Of a stretch of DNA of 5,478 nt, positions 1 through 5,294 are shown in pieces (position 1 is the first letter of the stretch; each line of letters opens with the position of its first letter). This DNA comes from JBAROU01 sp049642385. Its GTDB lineage: Bacteria; Chloroflexota; Dehalococcoidia; DSTF01; RBG-16-68-14. Made by a program: the position numbers and the translations under genes. Below the pieces are notes generated by a model that ran no database searches, was not told where the DNA came from, and saw only the letters and a program-made list of their open reading frames with translations. The DNA lies in contig JBAROU010000189.1 of assembly GCA_049642385.1 (NCBI GenBank), positions 1 to 5,478 of the forward strand. The letters run 5' to 3'.

Positions 1-263
1 CCATCATCGGGCGTATCGTTCACATGTCCGTGGCCGCTACCCACCCGCCATCCGTGCCACCTCACCTCAACCGGCGCACAGAGCGGGGGAATTGGCGGTT
101 CCGCCCCTGTACACCAGATGATACCGAAATCCCGCACCTCAGTCTGAGGCTGGCCGTCCGGGTTGCAACTGAACGTCATCGCCATGCTGAACAGCACCAG
201 CAGCAGGACGCCCCCAAGTAGCCACCAGCGCCACCTCCGCCCAACGAGTGAATGCTCCTGCAT
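1..263 (-). CDS. membrane-anchored protein of unknown function, 5' part, truncated by the window edge
   Basis: An open frame on the minus strand begins with ATG at 263-261 and runs without a stop to position 1, giving 87 codons. A perfect Shine-Dalgarno sequence AGGAGGT (complement of 273-279) lies 9 bases upstream, which fixes the start and makes this a convincing gene despite its partial length. The protein has a basic N-terminus (R9, R10, R12), then a hydrophobic stretch at about residues 13-31 (WWLLGGVLLLVLFSMAMTF). This is a signal anchor or uncleaved signal peptide, so the rest should lie outside the membrane. The exported part starts CNPDG at residue 33, has further cysteines at 51 and 62, and is rich in Pro, Gly and His. 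Cys33 is preceded by TFS, which is not a good lipobox, so a lipoprotein is unlikely. I recognise no domain. It is transcribed divergently from the methyltransferase gene. Confidence 0.72.
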   Translation of the reverse strand, partial: MQEHSLVGRRWRWWLLGGVLLLVLFSMAMTFSCNPDGQPQTEVRDFGIIWCTGAEPPIPPLCAPVEVRWHGWRVGSGHGHVNDTPDD

Positions 264-272
264 GATGCCTGA

Positions 273-279
273 ACCTCCT
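273..279 (-). promoter_or_regulatory. strong Shine-Dalgarno sequence of the minus-strand membrane protein gene
   Basis: The minus strand reads AGGAGGT here, followed by 9 bases and ATG. It matches the consensus anti-SD complement exactly. It decides the start of the left-edge gene and contrasts with the SD-less starts of most plus-strand genes in the window. Confidence 0.75.
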
Positions 280-393
280 ATCGAGAGCCCCACGGGGCGC
301 GGATTGGTGCGCGCACTCACCCATGGGCAGCTTCCATGCCGAAGGTGGTAGGGGTTGGTCGGCCATCCTCGCCGCCCCGTGGCTTGCGCGTCG

Positions 394-409
394 TCTCCTC
401 TGGAGGAGA
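394..409. repeat. small inverted repeat (hairpin) in the divergent intergenic region
   Basis: TCTCCT-CTGG-AGGAGA forms a perfect 6-bp stem with a 4-base loop. No T-tract follows on either strand, so it is not an obvious intrinsic terminator. It lies in the 278-base spacer between the divergent genes. It could be leader structure of the minus-strand transcript or simply chance; I assign no function. Confidence 0.3.
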
Positions 410-454
410 GCGCTTTGGCAGGCCTCATTGTCCAGCAAATCGGAGGAGTTGTCT

Positions 455-472
455 GTACTGAATATTCCGTAC
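455..472. promoter_or_regulatory. imperfect 18-bp palindrome, candidate operator
   Basis: The sequence GTACtGAATATTCcGTAC is an inverted repeat matching at 8 of 9 base pairs: only the pair at 459/468 is mismatched, and the centre GAATATTC is a perfect palindrome. It is AT-rich within GC-rich DNA. It sits between two divergent genes, about 50 bases upstream of the proposed -10 box of the methyltransferase gene. Two-fold symmetry and location fit a binding site for a dimeric regulator that could act on either promoter. No regulator gene is visible in the window. Confidence 0.4.
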
Positions 473-499
473 TTCGAGGGCCACCTTGAAGAGGCCTCG

Positions 500-529
500 C
501 GGACAGCCAGACGATGCCTGTGATAGCAT
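500..529 (+). promoter_or_regulatory. putative promoter of the methyltransferase gene (extended -10)
   Basis: TGATAGCAT at 521-529 reads as an extended -10 element (TGn followed by TAGCAT at 524-529). Eighteen bases upstream is CGGACA (500-505), which matches four of six positions of TTGACA. The -10 box ends 12 bases before the ATG at 542, so transcription would start a few bases before or at the start codon, giving a very short or absent leader. This agrees with the lack of a Shine-Dalgarno sequence there. Confidence 0.42.
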
Positions 530-541
530 CAAGCCACGCGC

Positions 542-1264
542 ATGACGCAGGAATACCCCAGCACGCGCCACTTCGATGCGTTCGTCACGGACCGCAGCGT
601 CGAGGAGCCGTGGGTGATCTCCAAGGTGCGCCCCGGCGAGCGCGTGCTCGACGTTGGCTCCGCCACCAGCCGCTACCTTGAGACCATCGCCGCCCGCAGC
701 AGCGTCTACGCTATCGACCTGCGCCCGACGCCTCCCCAGCCCGGCGTCGCCGCCATCCGCGGCGATCTGGTGCAAGCGCCCTTCCGCCCGCAGAGCTTCG
801 ACGTCATCACCTGTATCTCCACCGTCGAGCACGCCGGCTGCGACGTGTACGGCCAGGGCGCGGATCAGTTCGGCGACGAGATCCTCATGCGCCACATGCG
901 CGCGCTGCTGCATCCGGACGGGCGTCTGCTGCTTACCGCGCCCTACGGAAAGCGCAGCGTCAACGCCTGGTTCCGCGTCTACGACAAGCCCAGCTTCCGG
1001 CGCCTCATCCGTGGTTACGAAGCGCTCAGCATCGAGTACCGTCGCCGCGACGGCGATGCGTACGTGGCGTGCGACGCTGGCGAGCTCGCGGACGCCGGCT
1101 TCGATTGGGTCGGCGTGCGCTCCAACGGCGTCGTCCTCGCCGAGCTGACGCCGTTGGACGGCCCCGCGTTCGCGCTCGCGCGCCTCTCGTTGCGCCTGCG
1201 ACGCCGCTGGGCGCGTTTCCGGCACCGCCGCCGCATGTGGCAGTTCTGGGACGACCCCTGGTGA
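542..1264 (+). CDS. class I SAM-dependent methyltransferase
   Basis: This 240-residue protein is predicted to transfer a methyl group from S-adenosylmethionine to an unknown acceptor in the cytoplasm. The Rossmann-fold motifs appear in order. Motif I is VLDVGSATSRY (35-45), the acidic residue after strand 2 is Asp59 in AIDLRP, GDL follows at 74-76, motif IV is FDVITCISTVEH (86-97), and the post-motif strand is LLHPDGRLLLTAPYG (122-136). From memory, the STVEH...GD...LLLTAPYG...RVYD pattern resembles methyltransferases often found in cell-surface glycan clusters; this is a weak substrate hint. In motif I only the first glycine (Gly39) of the usual GxGxG is present. The C-terminus (about 216-231) is a strongly arginine-rich tail ending in WQFWDDPW, which may bind nucleic acid or a membrane surface. 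There is no Shine-Dalgarno sequence; the ATG follows the putative promoter closely. The next gene starts 61 bases downstream. Confidence 0.85.
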   Translation: MTQEYPSTRHFDAFVTDRSVEEPWVISKVRPGERVLDVGSATSRYLETIAARSSVYAIDLRPTPPQPGVAAIRGDLVQAPFRPQSFDVITCISTVEHAGCDVYGQGADQFGDEILMRHMRALLHPDGRLLLTAPYGKRSVNAWFRVYDKPSFRRLIRGYEALSIEYRRRDGDAYVACDAGELADAGFDWVGVRSNGVVLAELTPLDGPAFALARLSLRLRRRWARFRHRRRMWQFWDDPW

Positions 1265-1290
1265 GCCGCGCCATCTGGGATGTCTTTCGC

Positions 1291-1319
1291 TTGTAGGGCC
1301 TTCGACAACTCGATACCCT
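1291..1319 (+). promoter_or_regulatory. possible promoter of the XdhC-domain gene
   Basis: TACCCT (1314-1319) fits the TAnnnT pattern and lies 6 bases before the GTG start at 1326. TTGTAG (1291-1296) sits 17 bases further upstream and keeps only the TTG of the -35 consensus. This would give a leaderless transcript. The match is modest, and read-through from the upstream gene is an alternative. Confidence 0.28.
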
Positions 1320-1325
1320 GGTGAC

Positions 1326-1652
1326 GTGAAAGAAGTGTACGAGGAGATCGATCGCGCGCTGGGAAGCGGCGAAGGCCGCGTGCTCGCCACCGTCGCGTCG
1401 AGCCGTGGGTCGACGCCGCGCAAGCCCGGCGCGAAGATGGTCGTGCGGCCTGACGGCTCGTTCTGCGGCACCATCGGCGGTGGCTGCGGCGAGGCCGAGG
1501 TCTGGCAAGCTGCGATGGACACGATGCGCGACGGCACGCCACGCCTTGTCACCGTCGATCTCACGCAAGATGTCGAGGGCGAGGACAAGATCTGCGGCGG
1601 CGTGATGGACATCTTCGTCGAACGGCTCCTGCCGGACGTCGCGCCGAGCTAG
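1326..1652 (+). CDS. single-domain XdhC/CoxI family protein (molybdenum hydroxylase maturation)
   Basis: The 108-residue product starts with GTG and matches the N-terminal XdhC/CoxI domain from end to end. Key motifs are ATVASSRGSTPRKPGAKMVV (21-40), GTIGGGCGEAEV (48-59) and the closing ICGGVMDIFVE (89-99). Full-length XdhC proteins carry an additional C-terminal Rossmann domain; here the frame stops right after the first domain, as in stand-alone CoxI-type proteins, so this need not be a truncation. In the family, XdhC binds molybdenum cofactor and helps deliver its sulfurated form to xanthine dehydrogenase or CO dehydrogenase-type enzymes. The gene is followed after 14 bases by the next one, so they are probably co-transcribed. 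A MoxR/CoxD ATPase gene lies one gene further on, which supports a maturation role. The target enzyme is not in the window. Confidence 0.85.
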   Translation: MKEVYEEIDRALGSGEGRVLATVASSRGSTPRKPGAKMVVRPDGSFCGTIGGGCGEAEVWQAAMDTMRDGTPRLVTVDLTQDVEGEDKICGGVMDIFVERLLPDVAPS

Positions 1653-1666
1653 CCCCCAACATCGCG

Positions 1667-2398
1667 ATGGATCGCACCGTTTACGGCGGCTTCTCCGACA
1701 TCCTCAAACCCGACAGCAACTGGGTGCAGGCCGGCTTTGAGACGCCCGATGGTTTCTGGGAATACCGCGAGCCGAACGCCCTGATCCTGGTTCAAAACGA
1801 CCACTTGCGCGTCACGGCCGTGCCCCTCACGCGCTCGAACGACAACGTCCAGATCCTGGACAACGCCAAGCACATGTACTTCTCACGCGAGCGCTTCGAG
1901 GTGCCGGATGAGGGTGAGATCAGCGTCGAAACCGAGATCACCGCGCGCATCCTCAACGGCACACCGAACGATCTCTACGACGGCTTCGTCTCGCTCAACC
2001 TGCTTGACTTCTCGACCGGCCTCGCGATCGACTTCTTCGTCTGCAATGAGAAGTTCGCGACTGTCTACGCGCGCCTCCCCTTCCCCGGCACCGCGATCGA
2101 AGATGGCGCGGCTGGTCGCCCGAACGTCTTCGCGATCTTCAAGGAGCTCCCGCTGCCCAGGGGTCCACAGCAAACGCATCGCTACAAGATCACCTACTCG
2201 AAGACGGAGGACGCGTTCTCCTGGTATGTCGACGGCGATCTCGTTAACCGCGAGACGAATGTGCCTGTGAAGATGAACGGCTTCCTCTGCGCGCTCGGGC
2301 TGATGACGGAGAAGGACATCCGCGATGGCAAGAGCGTCTCATGCCACGGCCAGGGCATCATCGGCGAGTGGACGCCCCTGGAGATCACGAAGGCCTAG
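1667..2398 (+). CDS. soluble protein of unknown function, probable beta-sandwich (DUF6081-like)
   Basis: This 243-residue protein has no signal peptide or membrane segment, so it should be cytoplasmic. Its sequence alternates short beta-prone stretches and aromatic residues: HLRVTAVPLT (46-55), GEISVETEITARI (83-95), GFVSLNLLDFSTGLAIDFFV (106-125) and HRYKITYS (171-178). FSWYVDGDLVNRE (184-196) recalls the W-x-V-D-G hairpin of concanavalin A-like/LamG jelly rolls. From memory it resembles the DUF6081 family of unknown function; I could not verify this. It may bind a carbohydrate or another small ligand, but no catalytic residues can be named. The ATG lies 14 bases after the XdhC stop with no clear Shine-Dalgarno sequence, so translation probably depends on co-transcription with that gene. 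Codon use and GC match the neighbours. Its position between XdhC- and MoxR-type genes is notable, but a role in cofactor maturation is only guilt by association. Confidence 0.7.
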   Translation: MDRTVYGGFSDILKPDSNWVQAGFETPDGFWEYREPNALILVQNDHLRVTAVPLTRSNDNVQILDNAKHMYFSRERFEVPDEGEISVETEITARILNGTPNDLYDGFVSLNLLDFSTGLAIDFFVCNEKFATVYARLPFPGTAIEDGAAGRPNVFAIFKELPLPRGPQQTHRYKITYSKTEDAFSWYVDGDLVNRETNVPVKMNGFLCALGLMTEKDIRDGKSVSCHGQGIIGEWTPLEITKA

Positions 2399-2427
2399 TC
2401 GGCCCGTCTCGCCACCGTCGATGCGCA

Positions 2428-2443
2428 GCCTGTGCGCTATCAT
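2428..2443 (+). promoter_or_regulatory. putative -10 element of the MoxR ATPase gene
   Basis: TATCAT (2438-2443) lies 9 bases before the ATG at 2453 and fits TAnnnT. It is preceded by GCCTGTG (2428-2434), the same 7 bases that precede TAGCAT upstream of the methyltransferase gene (516-522). No good -35 box is visible. The element overlaps the alternative GTG start at 2432, which favours the ATG as the true start. A leaderless or near-leaderless transcript is implied. Confidence 0.4.
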
Positions 2444-2452
2444 GGTGCCGCC

Positions 2453-3346
2453 ATGTTCGACACCATCGACGATGTGCAGGCCGCCCTCGCCCGCCAGCGC
2501 TACTTCGCCGACCGCGCAATCGCCACAACGGTGTTTCTCTCTGCTAGGCTCGGCAAGCCGCTGTTCCTTGAGGGCGAGGCCGGCGTCGGCAAGACCGAGC
2601 TCGCGAAGGTGCTCGCCGCCACGTTCGAATCGCGTCTGATCCGCCTCCAGTGCTACGAAGGCCTGGACGCCTCGCACGCGCTCTACGAGTGGAACTACCC
2701 CAAGCAGCTCCTCCGCATCAAGCTCGGCGAAGCCTCCGGTGGCGCGCTCGATGATATCGACCGCGAGCTGTTCAGCGAGGCGTACCTGATCCGTCGACCG
2801 CTTCTGGAGGCGATCAGTGCGGATGGCGGCCCGCCGCCGGTCCTCTTGATCGACGAGGTCGACCGCGCGGACGAAGAGTTCGAGGCGTTCCTGCTCGAAG
2901 TGCTCTCCGACTTCCAGATCACCATCCCGGAGCTCGGCACCGTGCGCGCCAAGCAGCAGCCCTTCGTCGTCATCACCTCCAACCGCACCCGAGAGATCCA
3001 CGACGCGCTCAAGCGTCGCTGCCTCTACCTCTGGATCGATTACCCAGCGTTCGAGCGCGAGTACGAGATCCTGCGCGCCAAAGTGCCCGGCATCAACGAA
3101 CAGCTCGCCGGCCAGGTCTGCGCGCTCATGCAGCAGCTGCGTCAGGAAGACTTCTACAAGAAGCCCGGCATCGCCGAGACGATCGACTGGGGCGCCGCGC
3201 TCATGGCGCTCCACAAGGACGAGCTGGACGCCGCCACCGTTGAAGAGACGCTCGGCTGCATCTTCAAGTACAACGACGACCTCGAAGCCTTCCGCCGCGG
3301 CAACCTCGTCGCCCTCCTCGAACAAGCAGAGCTGAAGCAGATGTAA
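2453..3346 (+). CDS. MoxR-family AAA+ ATPase, CoxD type
   Basis: The 297-residue protein is an ATP-driven chaperone of the MoxR group. Walker A is GEAGVGKT (41-48), Walker B is VLLIDEVDR (130-138), sensor 1 is the Asn of ITSNRTRE (174-181), and the probable arginine finger lies in ALKRRC (185-190). After this comes LYLWIDYPAFEREYEILRAK (191-210) and the helical lid with GIAETIDW (239-246), both typical of the CoxD branch as I know it. CoxD of aerobic CO dehydrogenase clusters helps build the Cu-S-Mo active site, working with the VWA protein CoxE. The XdhC/CoxI-type gene about 800 bases upstream fits this role. No VWA gene follows, which is unusual because MoxR ATPases normally have such a neighbour. 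The ATG at 2453 is preferred over the in-frame GTG at 2432, which falls in the promoter-like sequence and would add only MRYHGAA. The protein has full family length and no disrupted motif. Confidence 0.88.
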   Translation: MFDTIDDVQAALARQRYFADRAIATTVFLSARLGKPLFLEGEAGVGKTELAKVLAATFESRLIRLQCYEGLDASHALYEWNYPKQLLRIKLGEASGGALDDIDRELFSEAYLIRRPLLEAISADGGPPPVLLIDEVDRADEEFEAFLLEVLSDFQITIPELGTVRAKQQPFVVITSNRTREIHDALKRRCLYLWIDYPAFEREYEILRAKVPGINEQLAGQVCALMQQLRQEDFYKKPGIAETIDWGAALMALHKDELDAATVEETLGCIFKYNDDLEAFRRGNLVALLEQAELKQM

Positions 3347-3352
3347 CCGCTT

Positions 3353-3358
3353 GAGGGG
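3353..3358 (+). promoter_or_regulatory. Shine-Dalgarno sequence of the low-GC gene
   Basis: GAGGGG lies 7 bases before the ATG at 3366. It selects this ATG over the in-frame TTG at 3351, which overlaps the site. It lies in the loop of a possible 5-bp hairpin, ACCGC (3346-3350) pairing with GCGGT (3358-3362); the overlap at 3358 means pairing could affect ribosome access. The stem is short and may be chance. Confidence 0.45.
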
Positions 3359-3365
3359 CGGTCCA

Positions 3366-4100
3366 ATGAGTGACACGGCAAATGGTTCCGACATCTCACT
3401 GCAGGAAGAAGCAGGCCAGCTCGAGCGCACGCCTATAGGTGACCATATCCACAATGTGGTAACGGCTGGCCTAAACGCTGTTCCGTTCGTTGGTGGCTCG
3501 CTCGCCTCGCTGATCGATGACTACATTCCCAAGCGAAAAGAAGAGAGGATAAGAGACTTTCTTGAGAAGCTCGCGGAAGAAGTAGACGGTGTCAAGGATC
3601 GATTAGGCGCCGAAACCAGCCAGTATGTACGCACCGACGAGTTCGCTTATTTGCTTGAACGCGCATTTCGTGGTGCGGTCGAGGCGTATCAAGAGGACAA
3701 AATTCGCGCGTATCGGGCAGTCCTTGTGAATTCGTTGCTGCCAGACGCGCCTGATGAAGATAGCAAGCTGTTTTTCTTGAGTTTGGTCGAAAGCCTCACG
3801 CCTCTTCATTTCAGGATCGTCCGGATTTTGCGCGATCCTCAAGGCTTCGACGCTGAGACGGGCAACAGAGTTGGACCGGGTGACGGAATATCGACCTCCA
3901 GGCTGACGATCATGAGAAAGCTGATGCCCGATTACGCAGAAGAACTACTGGAAGCGACGTGGCGTGACTTGAATGTGCGTGGAGTTGTCAGTACGGACTC
4001 GCTGCGTGCCATGATCACAGACAAGGGCATCGACCAAATGGTTGGCTTGCTGACACCTTTGGGCCAACAATTCACGCAGTTCGTGACGGTTCGAGAGTGA
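3366..4100 (+). CDS. protein of unknown function with hydrophobic Gly segment and winged-helix-like C-terminus, compositionally foreign
   Basis: I do not recognise a named family for this 244-residue protein. Residues 33-54 (TAGLNAVPFVGGSLASLIDD and following) form a hydrophobic, glycine-containing amphipathic segment. A highly charged helix follows (55-82, KRKEERIRDFLEKLAEEVDG...), possibly a coiled coil. A central helical part includes KIRAYRAVLVNSLLPDAPDE (112-131). The C-terminal part, SLTPLHFRIVRIL (143-155) through DLNVRGVVST to LLTPLGQQFTQFV (228-240), reads like a winged-helix fold. From memory, orphan bacterial proteins with a VPFVGGS segment, a charged helix and a terminal LTPLG...F motif are common, and some resemble Abi-alpha/DUF4393-type abortive-infection proteins; this is inference. 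Its GC is visibly lower: two 60-base stretches (3541-3600, 3721-3780) count 28/60 G+C against 40/60 in flanking genes, and codons such as TTA, CTA and GTA are more frequent. The gene has its own Shine-Dalgarno sequence. It begins 19 bases after the MoxR stop and ends 18 bases before the hydrolase gene, in the place where a CoxE-like gene might be expected. Confidence 0.75.
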   Translation: MSDTANGSDISLQEEAGQLERTPIGDHIHNVVTAGLNAVPFVGGSLASLIDDYIPKRKEERIRDFLEKLAEEVDGVKDRLGAETSQYVRTDEFAYLLERAFRGAVEAYQEDKIRAYRAVLVNSLLPDAPDEDSKLFFLSLVESLTPLHFRIVRILRDPQGFDAETGNRVGPGDGISTSRLTIMRKLMPDYAEELLEATWRDLNVRGVVSTDSLRAMITDKGIDQMVGLLTPLGQQFTQFVTVRE

Positions 4101-4118
4101 ACGGCGGATGAACGCGAC

Positions 4119-5261
4119 ATGACCACCAACCCCCACGATCCCCTCCCCCGCACCACCACCGTCATCGAGCAGGGCATGCGCGATGGTCTTCACATCGGCG
4201 CACAGGTCTACGTCTCGCGCCACGGCACCCCCATCGCGGACTTCGGCATCGGCGAGGCACGCCCCGGCGTCCCCATGGACACCGACTCGATGATGATCTG
4301 GTGGTCCTCGACGAAGGCCACGGCCTCCGTCGCGATTGGCCAGCTCTGGGAGCGCGGCCAGATCGACATCGAGGCGCCCGTCGCCACGTACATCCCGGAG
4401 TTCGCGGCGAAGGGCAAGGACGCCGTCACCGTGCGCCACGTCCTCACCCACACCGGCGGCTTTCGTTTCGCCGACGGCCGCTGGGCCTTCCGGCGCTCCT
4501 GGGACGAAGTCATCGCGCGCATCTGCGACGCGGAGCTCGAGCCCGGCTGGGTGCCTGGCCAGAAGGCCGGCTACCATCCATCCTCCGGCTGGTTCATCCT
4601 CGGCGAGATCGTCCGCCGCGTCGACGGCCGTCCGTTCGATCGTTACGTGCGCGAGGAGATCTTCGAGCCGCTCGGCATGCACGACTGCTGGGTCGGCATG
4701 CCGCCCGAACGCTACCGCGTCTACGGCCAGCGCATCGGCTTCATGCACTACACGGACGGTGATGAGGGCCTGCGCCCCGTCCAGATCGTCGACACCGAAG
4801 AGGGCTGCGCGCGCTGCGTCCCTGGCGGCGGCGGTCGTGGCCCCATGCGAGAGCTCGGTCGCTTCTACGAGGCGCTGCTCTTTGGCGGAGCATTGGGCGA
4901 GACACGCATCCTCTCGCCCCAGACCGTCGCCGCGATGACCGCGCGCCACCGCGTCGGCATGTTCGACGAAACGTTCCGCATCGCCATCGACTGGGGCCTC
5001 GGCTTCATCATCGATTCGATCCTCTACGGCAAGCACTGCTCCACCCGCACGTTCGGGCATGGTGGCGCGCGCTCGTCGACGGGCTACGCCGATCCGGAGC
5101 ACGGCCTCGTCGTCGCCATCGTCACCAACGGCATGCCGGAGTCGCGTGCGCACTACTTCCGCTTCAACGACATCAGCTCCGCGATCTACGAAGACGTCGG
5201 CATCGCCGAACCCGGCTCCCCCGGCCGCGACCGTCGCCCCCCGCGCACCGGCCTGACCTAA
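4119..5261 (+). CDS. class C beta-lactamase-like serine hydrolase (EstB/penicillin-binding-protein-like family)
   Basis: This 380-residue protein belongs to the serine beta-lactamase/DD-peptidase fold family (Pfam Beta-lactamase). The nucleophile motif S-x-x-K is SSTK (Ser63, Lys66). The second motif is Tyr152 in GYHPSSGWFILGEIV, where the usual YxN is YHP. The third motif is HGG (314-316) in TFGHGGARSSTGY, replacing the KTG of classical beta-lactamases, as is common in esterase-type members. Other family marks are VRHVLTHTGGF (105-115) and RYVREEIFEPLGM (175-187). No signal peptide is present, so a cytoplasmic esterase or amidase is more likely than a periplasmic beta-lactamase; the substrate is unknown. 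The C-terminal 20 residues are a Pro/Arg/Gly-rich tail. The ATG at 4119 is 18 bases after the upstream stop, with no convincing Shine-Dalgarno sequence. GC-rich codon use returns to that of the wider region. Confidence 0.88.
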   Translation: MTTNPHDPLPRTTTVIEQGMRDGLHIGAQVYVSRHGTPIADFGIGEARPGVPMDTDSMMIWWSSTKATASVAIGQLWERGQIDIEAPVATYIPEFAAKGKDAVTVRHVLTHTGGFRFADGRWAFRRSWDEVIARICDAELEPGWVPGQKAGYHPSSGWFILGEIVRRVDGRPFDRYVREEIFEPLGMHDCWVGMPPERYRVYGQRIGFMHYTDGDEGLRPVQIVDTEEGCARCVPGGGGRGPMRELGRFYEALLFGGALGETRILSPQTVAAMTARHRVGMFDETFRIAIDWGLGFIIDSILYGKHCSTRTFGHGGARSSTGYADPEHGLVVAIVTNGMPESRAHYFRFNDISSAIYEDVGIAEPGSPGRDRRPPRTGLT

Positions 5262-5294
5262 CCACCGACCACTGACTGCCCGACGCTCAACGCC

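Noticed and set aside
90..99. Lipoprotein signal in the left-edge membrane protein (Cys33)
   Set aside because: The residues before the cysteine (TFS) do not fit the lipobox, where Leu at -3 and small residues at -2 and -1 are expected.
139..438. 99-codon minus-strand open frame in the left spacer
   Set aside because: It overlaps the better-supported minus-strand gene (start at 263, perfect Shine-Dalgarno, hydrophobic segment) in another frame, and has no ribosome binding site or recognisable feature.
425..1612. 395-codon open frame on the minus strand
   Set aside because: It overlaps the methyltransferase and XdhC-domain genes antisense, and its product looks like low-complexity shadow translation.
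2432..2452. GTG start extending the MoxR ATPase by seven residues
   Set aside because: It falls inside the GCCTGTG...TATCAT promoter-like element; MFDTIDDVQ from the ATG at 2453 is a normal beginning for the family.
2339..3454. 371-codon open frame on the minus strand
   Set aside because: It is antisense to the MoxR ATPase gene, whose motifs are unmistakable; the composition is shadow-like.
3358..4107. GGCGG-type short matches at both ends of the low-GC gene as insertion target duplication
   Set aside because: The match is only about four to five bases of a very common GC-rich string; no inverted repeats or transposase gene accompany it.
4108..4122. Four-codon mini-frame (ATG AAC GCG ACA TGA) overlapping the hydrolase ATG
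   Set aside because: It could be a translational-coupling peptide, but it has no ribosome binding site of note and is short enough to be chance.
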